Shown in pieces: positions 1 to 5,572 of a stretch of 7,039 nt of DNA; position 1 is the first letter of the stretch; each line of letters starts with the position of its first letter. A program made the translations under genes and the position numbers. Location of the stretch: NCBI GenBank assembly GCA_014380255.1, contig JACMKG010000397.1:1-7039 (forward strand). Direction: 5' to 3'. A model generated the notes under the pieces. The model had not been told where the DNA came from and searched no databases. It worked only from the letters and a program-made list of their open reading frames with translations. The DNA is from Prolixibacteraceae bacterium. GTDB lineage: Bacteria > Bacteroidota > Bacteroidia > Bacteroidales > Prolixibacteraceae.

Positions 1-698
1 AAATGATCACATCCAAAACAAGGATGATCATTATTAATTCTCCTCACAATCCCACCGGTTCGGTTTTGTCTGAGTCTGACCTGATACAGTTGCAGCGTTT
101 GATTATCGGTACCAACATCGTGGTGCTGAGTGATGAGGTATTTGAATCCATCATGTTCGATAACAGTACCCATCAGAGTGTGGCCAAGTTTGAAAAACTG
201 GCCGAGCGCAGCTTTATCGTATCTTCCTTCGGCCCTGTTTTCAATATCAACGGGTGGGGGATTGCCTATATTTTGGCTCCTGAAAAGTTTATGAATGAAT
301 TCCGACGGATTCAGCAATTCCAGATTTCAAATGTAAATACCCCGCTTCAATATGCGCTTTCCGAATATCTGCGCACCGATGATTCTAAAAAAGATATTAC
401 GGAGCTCTACCAGGGCAAACGCAACTACTTTAACCGTTTGTTGGAAGGAAGCCTCTTTAAGGTAATCCCTTCACAGGGAAGCTATTTCGAGATTCTGGAT
501 TATTCGGCCATCACAGATGAACCGGATGCTGATTTTACCTTCCGCCTTGCCACCGATTACGGGGTAGGGGTAGTGCCTGTATCGGCTTTCCTTCATGAGA
601 AGAACAAAATGAAAATGGTACGCATCTGTTTTGCCAAGAACCATGAAACACTAGAGTTGGCTGCCGAACGCTTGCGTTTGGTTCCTTCTTTGAAATAA
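1..698 (+). CDS. Class I/II aminotransferase, methionine/kynurenine aminotransferase-like, 5' partial, catalytic lysine missing
   Basis: This is the C-terminal part, about 231 residues, of a fold-type I PLP-dependent aminotransferase. The frame is open to the left edge, so the ATG at 3 is probably internal and roughly 150 residues lie upstream. Numbering from that Met, the PLP-phosphate region NSPHNPTG (12-19) and the aspartate that contacts the PLP ring nitrogen (D44, in LSDEVFE) are present. The stretch around residues 57-120 and the C-terminal VRICFAK with its substrate-carboxylate arginine align well, from memory, with the methionine aminotransferase (YbdL) and kynurenine aminotransferase group. 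However, the Schiff-base motif, normally SFGKTxxxTGWK, reads SFGPVFNINGWG: the lysine is Pro78 (codon CCT at 234-236) and the later basic residue is Gly86. The PLP-contacting tyrosine is Phe47. The frame is intact with good flanking conservation, so this looks like a maintained pseudoenzyme or altered-function paralogue, not a decayed gene. Family assignment is firm; activity is doubtful. Confidence 0.9.
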   Translation, partial: MITSKTRMIIINSPHNPTGSVLSESDLIQLQRLIIGTNIVVLSDEVFESIMFDNSTHQSVAKFEKLAERSFIVSSFGPVFNINGWGIAYILAPEKFMNEFRRIQQFQISNVNTPLQYALSEYLRTDDSKKDITELYQGKRNYFNRLLEGSLFKVIPSQGSYFEILDYSAITDEPDADFTFRLATDYGVGVVPVSAFLHEKNKMKMVRICFAKNHETLELAAERLRLVPSLK

Positions 699-720
699 AC
701 CTGATTCGAATACTATACCA

Positions 721-765
721 AATGCCTGCCCGGGATCTTTCATCCCAGGCAGGCATTTTTATTTT
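721..765 (+). terminator. Rho-independent terminator of the aminotransferase
   Basis: A 16-bp stem (721-736 against 742-757) with a single C-A mismatch at 731/747 and a CTTTC loop is followed by a T-rich run (TTTTTATTTT). It lies 22 bases after the aminotransferase stop codon. The A-rich left foot is short, so it works best for plus-strand transcripts. Confidence 0.9.
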
Positions 766-952
766 ACCTCCCCTCTTAAAATATTCTGCAAAATCCGTTC
801 AATGGACTCTTTCCACGATCGCTGTATGGCTATTTGTTGTATGTGATTAGCATTCAATATTATATATGCTATGGCTCGTGTGTTGAATTCGTATTTCCAT
901 GAAAAGCACCTTTAAACATTTATTGAGTAAGAATGGATGGGGAGGGTCCGGG

Positions 953-1043
953 GTATTGTTTTGAGTACTCTTTGAGTACTGTTTGTATACTAAAATCCAT
1001 CATTTAGTACTGGAACAATACTCAAAGAGTACTTATACTAAAA
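953..1043. repeat. AGTACT palindrome cluster with nested inverted repeat
   Basis: Four copies of the palindrome AGTACT occur in 70 bases (964-969, 975-980, 1006-1011, 1028-1033). The arms 964-983 and 1014-1033 are inverted repeats matching at 19 of 20 positions. Inside them a second 7-bp arm pair (988-994 with 1003-1009, TACTAAA/TTTAGTA) leaves an 8-base loop. A different pairing is also possible: GTATTGTT 953-960 with AACAATAC 1014-1021, plus AGTACT 964-969 with 1006-1011. The two folds use the same bases and exclude each other. A direct repeat TATACTAAAA occurs at 986-995 and 1034-1043. It could be a structured RNA, an operator array, a REP-like repetitive element or a replication/recombination site; the sequence alone does not decide. 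Confidence 0.7.
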
Positions 1044-1050
1044 CGGGATC

Positions 1051-1088
1051 ATTGGCCCGGTCATAGGGATTTCATTTCCCGGGGCAAT
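1051..1088. repeat. Inverted repeat next to the AGTACT cluster
   Basis: The arms ATTGGCCCGG (1051-1060) and CCGGGGCAAT (1079-1088) pair at 9 of 10 positions across an 18-base loop. There is no T run on either side, so it is not an ordinary terminator. It sits seven bases after the AGTACT cluster and 19 bases before the lipoprotein terminator, so three stem-loops lie in a row. Confidence 0.5.
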
Positions 1089-1104
1089 GAAAAGTATACG
1101 GCAC

Positions 1105-1133
1105 AAAAAAGGGACACCCTGAGGCGTCCCTTT
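1105..1133 (-). terminator. Rho-independent terminator of the SPOR lipoprotein
   Basis: Read on the minus strand, AAAGGGACGCC pairs with GGTGTCCCTTT (one G-T wobble) across the loop TCAG and runs into six T's. On the plus strand the 3' side has only TTT, so the polarity fits the minus-strand lipoprotein gene, whose stop codon is about 20 bases away. Confidence 0.85.
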
Positions 1134-1154
1134 ACATGGGCATGCTAAATGTTT

Positions 1155-1664
1155 TTATTTTCTGATTAGTAACCAGCTATCGGCATACTTAGGATATTGG
1201 CTTCTGATGTTCTGAACGCGGTTACGGGCCTGAGCTTCATCGTTAAAGCTGTCAACACATACCCTATAGTAACCTGTTTCACTGTGCAATACGATAGGTT
1301 TGAAACCCTGTTGGGTTAATTCCTGTTTGAATCTACCTGCATTTTCGTTGCTGCTGAAACTTCCGACAATCACGAAAAAGTTTTTGTTTCCATAAGCGGC
1401 CTGGTCTGCAGCTGTTAACGTGAAGTTTTCACTGCGCACTGAAACCGGTTTGCCGGTAGTTGCACTAGTAGCCGGTTCAACCATTGTGTCCGAGGCGGGG
1501 TTAGGCCGAACATCGGTCGTTGGAGCTGGAACTGAGAAAACTTTGGCTTCTGAGGTTGTTTCTGTTTTAGGTGCAGTGGCATCGCTTTTCTTTGATGACT
1601 TGAATACTTTACAACCGCTTGTAAGCATCGCAAGTGTTAAAGCGGCCAGAATGATTTTTTTCAT
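1155..1664 (-). CDS. SPOR-domain lipoprotein
   Basis: A 169-residue protein predicted to be lipid-anchored in the cell envelope. Residues 1-17 form a lipoprotein signal peptide (MKK, a hydrophobic stretch, then the lipobox LTSGC with the acylated Cys18). Residues about 20-90 are a Thr/Ser/Pro/Ala/Lys-rich linker of low complexity. Residues about 95-169 form one SPOR domain: a FFVIVGSFSSNENA-type first strand and turn, an alanine/phenylalanine-containing helix, GYYRVCVDSF as the third strand, and a final helix and strand ending SWLLIRK. SPOR domains bind glycan strands denuded of stem peptides at septal or remodelled peptidoglycan, so a role in cell-wall remodelling or division is inferred. 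It is transcribed alone, with its own terminator at 1105-1133 and a candidate promoter in the 93-bp gap upstream. The start is the ATG that immediately precedes the signal peptide. The exact partner or wall process cannot be read from the sequence. Confidence 0.92.
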   Translation of the reverse strand: MKKIILAALTLAMLTSGCKVFKSSKKSDATAPKTETTSEAKVFSVPAPTTDVRPNPASDTMVEPATSATTGKPVSVRSENFTLTAADQAAYGNKNFFVIVGSFSSNENAGRFKQELTQQGFKPIVLHSETGYYRVCVDSFNDEAQARNRVQNIRSQYPKYADSWLLIRK

Positions 1665-1692
1665 GGTATAAAATGTATTAATTTTTTGCTTC

Positions 1693-1700
1693 CAAATTTA
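1693..1700 (-). promoter_or_regulatory. Candidate Bacteroidota -7 box for the SPOR lipoprotein
   Basis: The minus strand reads TAAATTTG, a full match to the TAnnTTTG -7 element, ending 28 bases before the start codon. No clear TTTG -33 element is seen at the right distance. The imperfect dyad AGTTC/GAACT (1705-1709 and 1716-1720) lies just upstream of the box, where an operator could sit. Promoter call by motif only. Confidence 0.4.
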
Positions 1701-1757
1701 GTAAAGTTCTTTAGCGAACTCTTGTAAAAACTGTTTTTTTCGAACATTAATCATCAA

Positions 1758-2003
1758 TCAGAAATTGAGCATATTCCTGAGAAAGCGCTGTCCCTTGACT
1801 GACCTGTAAAAGCTGACTTGTCGTATGGCTTTTAAACGGTTATCGAAGCCTTCTGAATGCATCAAAACCCAAGGTCCACGACCTTTGGTGGGTGCTATCA
1901 GGTCGGAATTATGCATCTCGAGCACCTTTTCCAGGTCATCAAAATAGCCGTGATAGAATGATCCCGATGTTTGCGAGTATATAACGTATGAATAAAACTT
2001 CAT
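1758..2003 (-). CDS. Small GIY-YIG-fold protein with catalytic residues replaced
   Basis: An 81-residue single-domain protein resembling the short YhbQ-like GIY-YIG family. Counting from the chosen Met: strand YSYVIYSQTSGSFYHGY (4-20) corresponds to the usual YxYxLxS...YYVGY; DDLEKVLEMHN (22-32) corresponds to DLEKRLKEHN; TKGRGPWVLMHSE (39-51) is the conserved TKGRRPWxLVYxE block; SVKGQRFLRNML (68-79) is the conserved C-terminal helix. The catalytic arginine is Val27, the catalytic glutamate of the [ST]xEA motif is Lys58, the next conserved glutamate is Gln62, and the second half of the name motif is YHGY. Nuclease activity is therefore unlikely, though the fold seems kept and could bind nucleic acid or protein. 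The start at 2003 matches the family's usual N-terminus; an in-frame ATG at 2051 would add 16 residues without family-like sequence, but lies closer to the candidate promoter. Single-gene unit on the minus strand. Confidence 0.75.
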   Translation of the reverse strand: MKFYSYVIYSQTSGSFYHGYFDDLEKVLEMHNSDLIAPTKGRGPWVLMHSEGFDNRLKAIRQVSFYRSVKGQRFLRNMLNF

Positions 2004-2074
2004 TAGATTGATTCTTTTTTGCAGCCGTTCAACGGGATAAAATTTCCCCATTCCAATCGGCTTGATTCAGGCTA

Positions 2075-2082
2075 CAAAAGTA
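2075..2082 (-). promoter_or_regulatory. Candidate Bacteroidota -7 box for the GIY-YIG-fold gene
   Basis: The minus strand reads TACTTTTG, a full TAnnTTTG match, 71 bases before the ATG at 2003 and 23 bases before the alternative ATG at 2051. No good -33 TTTG is visible at 19-21 bases upstream. It lies in the 98-bp gap after the acyl-CoA dehydrogenase, so the small gene can be transcribed on its own. Confidence 0.45.
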
Positions 2083-2101
2083 TAAAAAATGACCAATCTT
2101 T

Positions 2102-3658
2102 TTAGGGATGAGGGGTGGGAATAAAATTCATCCAATTACTCTCCTCCTGATAATCTTCCACAACCCTTGTTTCATTGCTGAAATTGAAGCTTTCGAATAG
2201 GGTGGCAATTTCTTGTTTCACAAAATGAAGGGCATTGGAGATTAAATCACTCCGGTAGCCATTTTCTCCCAGCTTTATCACCATTTGGAACGATACAATT
2301 CTGCCGAGTATCTGCCCCAGTTCAACCATTTTGCGTTGAGGAAGATCAAGATTTAAATTGAAGTCAAGCATTTCTTTCATCGAAAGGGCAGCCCTTGACG
2401 TGAGTTCAAAACCTTTAAGGAATTGATACAGGTTACTTTGCTTGCTTTTCTTCATCATCTTCACCAGACTTTCAGAAATCTGGGCATAGAGAATGTCGTT
2501 CGATCCTTCAAATATCTGGAAGGGGCGGCTGTCTGTAATGCTTCGGCCGGCTATGTGATTGAGCTTGTAGGCCTGAGCGCCAACTAATTGGGTGGCCGAT
2601 TGGGCGGCCTCCTGCATCAGGTCGGTCACCACGCTTTTAACCGAATTGGCTTCAAAGCCGATTTGGGAGAGGTCATTTTCGATACCTGCCCGGGCACTGC
2701 TGTTGGCGCACATGGCCGAGCAAACCGTATAGGATGCCTGGAGTTTGGCAAGCCGATGCTGAACCTGATCGTAGGTAACTAAGGGCCTTCCGCCTATCAG
2801 GCGCTGGTTAGCATGCTCAATGGAGTCATCGAGTAAGCGTTGAATGAAGCCCATGGCCATACCTGGAAACTGCATGCGGCTGCGGTGAAGCAGGTCGAGC
2901 ATCATCTTAACCCCGGTGGTATGGGGTACCAGCCTTTGGACTTTTGGAATCTCCACATCCAGCCTGTTCCGGCCATAAGGTATTTGATAAAGGCCCAGGT
3001 TTTCATAGAATTCTTCCACCACGATGTGTTGTCCCGGGCTGTTTACATCGCAGATAAAGAAATCGATGTCCCGTTTCAGATCACCTGCATGGCTTTTCTC
3101 GCGTGCTGTAAGTAACCAGAACTCAGCCCAGCCTGTAAGTCCTGCCCAATGTTTGATTCCTTTTACATGAAATTTGCCGTTTCTTTCCGAGAATGAAGTT
3201 TGCATGCTCAAGGCATCGCTGCCAAAATCTGGTTCAGTAATCATCAATCCACCCATGTTCTGATGGTTCAAAAAGCGATCGAAGACCGGTTTTTTGGCCT
3301 CTAGCTGGGCATATTTTGCTACCGGCTGAAGGAACAAGGCCGAGTTAATACCAAAGGTAAGGGATAAAGCCAGCGACTCGTAAGAGGCTGTTGCCAAAAG
3401 GGCGATACATTCTTCCATTTTGCAGCCCCTGCCTCCAAATTCGGAAGGAATTCCAATGGCCAATGGATTTAAACTCATGATCTCGCGCATTACAAAAGGA
3501 GGCATGCCTCGTTTTATAGCCATTTTATCAATGTCTGCACGATCATGGAATACAAGTTTCATCTTTGCTTTTAATTGATTCAGAAACTCGTTAAAGGGTA
3601 AGTTTTGGATGTTCAACTCAGAGGTGTGGTTTTCCGTTTTTAAATTTGCCTGGTTCAT
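2102..3658 (-). CDS. Acyl-CoA dehydrogenase family flavoprotein with C-terminal extension
   Basis: A 518-residue predicted cytoplasmic flavoenzyme that would oxidise an acyl-CoA to the 2,3-enoyl-CoA and pass electrons to an electron-transfer flavoprotein. Residues about 20-130 are the N-terminal helical domain (including IGIPSEFGGRGCKMEE). The middle beta domain begins with the signature ITEPDFGSD (about 138-146), followed by VKGIKHWAGLTGWAEFW. The C-terminal helical domain ends in DSRPFQIFEGSND, where Glu384 sits at the position of the catalytic base in the usual YEGT motif. After about residue 400 comes a further helical segment of roughly 115 residues, making it longer than the usual 380-residue enzymes and reminiscent of VLCAD/ACAD9-type extensions. 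The open frame begins with TTG at 3661 directly before ATG at 3658; I take the ATG. It is divergent from the adaptor gene and has no beta-oxidation or ETF gene beside it here. Chain-length specificity cannot be read. Confidence 0.92.
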   Translation of the reverse strand: MNQANLKTENHTSELNIQNLPFNEFLNQLKAKMKLVFHDRADIDKMAIKRGMPPFVMREIMSLNPLAIGIPSEFGGRGCKMEECIALLATASYESLALSLTFGINSALFLQPVAKYAQLEAKKPVFDRFLNHQNMGGLMITEPDFGSDALSMQTSFSERNGKFHVKGIKHWAGLTGWAEFWLLTAREKSHAGDLKRDIDFFICDVNSPGQHIVVEEFYENLGLYQIPYGRNRLDVEIPKVQRLVPHTTGVKMMLDLLHRSRMQFPGMAMGFIQRLLDDSIEHANQRLIGGRPLVTYDQVQHRLAKLQASYTVCSAMCANSSARAGIENDLSQIGFEANSVKSVVTDLMQEAAQSATQLVGAQAYKLNHIAGRSITDSRPFQIFEGSNDILYAQISESLVKMMKKSKQSNLYQFLKGFELTSRAALSMKEMLDFNLNLDLPQRKMVELGQILGRIVSFQMVIKLGENGYRSDLISNALHFVKQEIATLFESFNFSNETRVVEDYQEESNWMNFIPTPHP

Positions 3659-3815
3659 CAATCTTATTGTATTTTGTTACAGAAATTTCTCAAAGGTTTT
3701 TTTTAGGGAAACACGAGAGAATGTTATTTGATGAAAAATATAACACCGGAATAAGCTGAATGTTTTCTCCGTAAATTAACAGTTGTAAATAATAGGTTCA
3801 TTTTCATATTTTGTG

Positions 3816-3824
3816 TAATTTTTG
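3816..3824 (+). promoter_or_regulatory. Weak candidate promoter for the adaptor gene
   Basis: TAATTTTTG, 39 bases before the ATG at 3864, resembles the TAnnTTTG -7 element but has one extra base between TA and TTTG. No clear -33 element is present. It lies in the 205-bp divergent intergenic region shared with the acyl-CoA dehydrogenase, which is otherwise AT-rich and without an obvious operator. Confidence 0.25.
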
Positions 3825-3863
3825 CACCCGAACCCATACATATAATTCAAAATTGAAGAAACG

Positions 3864-5204
3864 ATGAAGAAGAAATCAAACAAATTTTTGCCCTATATTA
3901 TTGTTGTAGCAATAATTCTCATTATTGGTCTGGTAGTTGGTAAAACACAAGGTTGGTTTGGTAAAGACTTTGAAATTAATGTAGCTACAAAGGTTGTTGA
4001 AAGCAGAACGATTACCGAATTGATAACTGCCAATGGGAAAGTTCAGCCTGAGACCGAGATAAAAATCAGTCCTGATGTCTCCGGTGAGATTATTGAAATG
4101 GAGATTGAGGAAGGTGATGAAGTGAAAAAAGGCCAGTTGCTGTTGGTCATTAAACCCGATATTTATATTCAGTCGCTCAACAGGGCCCAGGCAAGTTTGA
4201 GTTCTTCACAGGCACGACTGGCACAGGCAGAAGCACGCATGATAGAAAGCGAAATGGCTTATAAACGCGCTAATTCGTTGTTTAAGAATGATGCCATTGC
4301 GATTTCAGATTTTGAAACCGCCCAGGCCTCGTATACTGTAGCACAGTCGGAAGTTAAAGCAGCCCAGTTTGCAGTTAAGTCTGCTGAAGCATCGGTAGCC
4401 GAGGCGCAGGAGCAGCTGGTGAAAACCAAGATTTATGCTCCGATGGATGGAACCGTTTCACGTAAGAACGTAGAAAAAGGCGAACGCGTGGTGGGAACCA
4501 ATATGTATGCCGGAACAGAATTGCTTGTAATTGCCAACCTTCACCTGATGGAAGTAAAGGTTGATGTAAATGAGAATGATATCGTAAGGGTTAACCTGAA
4601 TGATACTGCCTTGGTGGAAGTGGATGCTTATCTGGGGCGCAAATTTAAAGGTCTGGTAACTGAAATTGCCAACTCGGCCAATGTGGTGGCAGGGTCAACC
4701 GATCAGGTGACTAATTTCAATGTGAAAATTCTTTTGTTGGAAGAATCGTATAAAGATCTTATAGATACTGTTTCAGGTAAGAAATATCCATTCAGACCCG
4801 GTATGTCAGCCACTGTGGATATTCAAACTGAAACCAGAAAAGATGTAATCTCAGTTCCTATTCAGTCTGTTACCACCCGTTCGTTAACCAGCAATGTGAA
4901 AGAAGAGCCTAAAGTTGCAGAAGAAGGCACCCCGGAAGAAGAAAACGGGGCTGTAACCACTCAGGGTGATAAAACCAAGGAAGAGGAAAAAGTCGAAGTG
5001 GTCTTTATATATAAAGAAGGCAAGGTATTTAAACAACCGGTCAAAACAGGTATTCAGGATAGTGAAAACATCGAAATACTGGAAGGCCTGAAGGCTGGAG
5101 ACGAAATTGTGGTTGCTCCTTTTAATGCCATCAATAAACAGCTGAACGATAGTACACAGGTGAAAAAAGTAGATGAAAAAGAATTGTTTAAGGCTAAGAA
5201 ATAA
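3864..5204 (+). CDS. HlyD/MacA-type periplasmic adaptor (membrane fusion protein)
   Basis: A 446-residue inner-membrane-anchored adaptor that would link an inner-membrane exporter to a TolC-like outer-membrane channel. After MKKKSNK there is one membrane helix (about 8-27). Residues about 54-98 are the first half of the lipoyl-like domain (TANGKVQPETEIKISPDVSG, then EGDEVKKGQLLLVIKP). Residues about 99-186 form an Ala/Gln/Ser-rich coiled-coil hairpin. Residues about 187-225 are the second lipoyl half (IYAPMDGTVSRKNVEKGE). A beta-barrel (about 226-320, with FRPGMSATVDI) and the membrane-proximal domain ending EILEGLKAGDEIVV follow. A Glu/Lys-rich low-complexity insert (about 345-376) interrupts the last domain. 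The architecture fits MacA and related Bacteroidota adaptors that work with MacB-type ABC transporters. No ABC, RND or TolC gene follows: only a microprotein three bases downstream, then a terminator. The exporter partner and substrate are unknown. Confidence 0.92.
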   Translation: MKKKSNKFLPYIIVVAIILIIGLVVGKTQGWFGKDFEINVATKVVESRTITELITANGKVQPETEIKISPDVSGEIIEMEIEEGDEVKKGQLLLVIKPDIYIQSLNRAQASLSSSQARLAQAEARMIESEMAYKRANSLFKNDAIAISDFETAQASYTVAQSEVKAAQFAVKSAEASVAEAQEQLVKTKIYAPMDGTVSRKNVEKGERVVGTNMYAGTELLVIANLHLMEVKVDVNENDIVRVNLNDTALVEVDAYLGRKFKGLVTEIANSANVVAGSTDQVTNFNVKILLLEESYKDLIDTVSGKKYPFRPGMSATVDIQTETRKDVISVPIQSVTTRSLTSNVKEEPKVAEEGTPEEENGAVTTQGDKTKEEEKVEVVFIYKEGKVFKQPVKTGIQDSENIEILEGLKAGDEIVVAPFNAINKQLNDSTQVKKVDEKELFKAKK

Positions 5205-5237
5205 CAGATGCTATTACAATTAACATCAGAGAACAGA

Positions 5238-5420
5238 ATGAAACTAAAACAAGTATCACTGCCGGTTGGAGTTATGTTGCTAGCTATCGCTATTCTTATT
5301 GACAAGTATCTTCCGCAGTCTAACCTTCTCGATTTTATCCAGGGCTTATGTACCGGATTGTCAATTGTTCTTAATAGCTACTACATATTTTCACTTGCAA
5401 GGCAAAAGCAAGTAAATTAA
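5238..5420 (+). CDS. Small two-helix membrane protein of unknown function
   Basis: A 60-residue hydrophobic protein starting MKLKQVSLPVG. The first predicted membrane helix is PVGVMLLAIAILIDKYL (about residues 9-25) and the second is in LLDFIQGLCTGLSIVLNSYYIF (about 30-51); the C-terminus ends SLARQKQVN and is basic. I do not recognise a named family, though small proteins of this layout (short basic N-terminus, two helices, DFxxGxxxGL turn) seem familiar in Bacteroidota. An in-frame ATG at 5208, three bases after the adaptor stop, would give 70 residues; I prefer 5238 because the extra ten residues are polar and an AGAGAA purine stretch sits at a good distance upstream. It shares the transcript and terminator with the adaptor, so an accessory or regulatory role at the membrane is possible but only inferred. 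Confidence 0.65.
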   Translation: MKLKQVSLPVGVMLLAIAILIDKYLPQSNLLDFIQGLCTGLSIVLNSYYIFSLARQKQVN

Positions 5421-5426
5421 ACGAAG

Positions 5427-5469
5427 ATAAAAAGCAAACGGGGTATTATTTACCCCGTTTGCTTTTTAT
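5427..5469. terminator. Perfect bidirectional terminator between convergent units
   Basis: A perfect 19-bp stem (5427-5445 with 5451-5469) has the loop TTATT. The GC core GCAAACGGGGTA is flanked by AAAAA on the left and TTTTT on the right, so U-runs form on both strands. It lies 7 bases after the microprotein stop and about 100 bases past the stop of the minus-strand RND gene, and would serve both. The rest of the gap (5470-5572) shows nothing recognisable. Confidence 0.93.
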
Positions 5470-5572
5470 ATACCTTTCCGTAAGATGCAACAGGACGTAA
5501 TGCTCCGGTTCCGCTAAAATTCAAATACCTGAAATGAACGCTTGTGTTGCCAGAGTGCATGTCAGGAAATTA

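Larger units (their letters stand above)
761..1104. other. Non-coding gap with structured repeats
   Basis: No convincing gene is visible on either strand between the two convergent terminators. The left part (766-950) is AT-rich and unremarkable apart from a 21-codon open frame at 899-964. The right part (953-1088) holds the AGTACT inverted-repeat cluster and a second hairpin, described separately. I see no tRNA, known riboswitch core or transposon end. Confidence 0.6.

Noticed and set aside
535..756. Minus-strand open frame of 73 codons over the aminotransferase 3' end and terminator
   Set aside because: It lies inside a well-supported gene and its terminator hairpin, has no family resemblance and an unnatural composition; a shadow frame.
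953..1043. AGTACT cluster considered as a CRISPR array or insertion-sequence ends
   Set aside because: The units are short and irregularly spaced, with no uniform repeats or spacers, no transposase and no target-site duplication.
1415..1671. Overlapping open frames on both strands across the SPOR lipoprotein gene
   Set aside because: They come from the low-complexity linker of the real gene; no motif, no own start signals.
2588..3115. Plus-strand open frames opposite the acyl-CoA dehydrogenase
   Set aside because: Antisense shadows of a conserved enzyme; peptide sequences show no recognisable domain.
3662..3700. Promoter for the acyl-CoA dehydrogenase (TTTG, 19 bases, TACAATAA on the minus strand)
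   Set aside because: The upstream TTTG and the spacing fit, but the -7 part does not match TAnnTTTG and would leave almost no leader before the ATG.
5054..5305. Minus-strand 83-codon frame over the adaptor 3' end
   Set aside because: Antisense to the conserved adaptor C-terminus and the microprotein; hydrophobic content is only an echo of the opposite strand.
5427..5469. Perfect palindrome considered as an attachment or recombination site
   Set aside because: A-run, GC stem, short loop and T-run between two convergent genes is fully explained as a bidirectional terminator.
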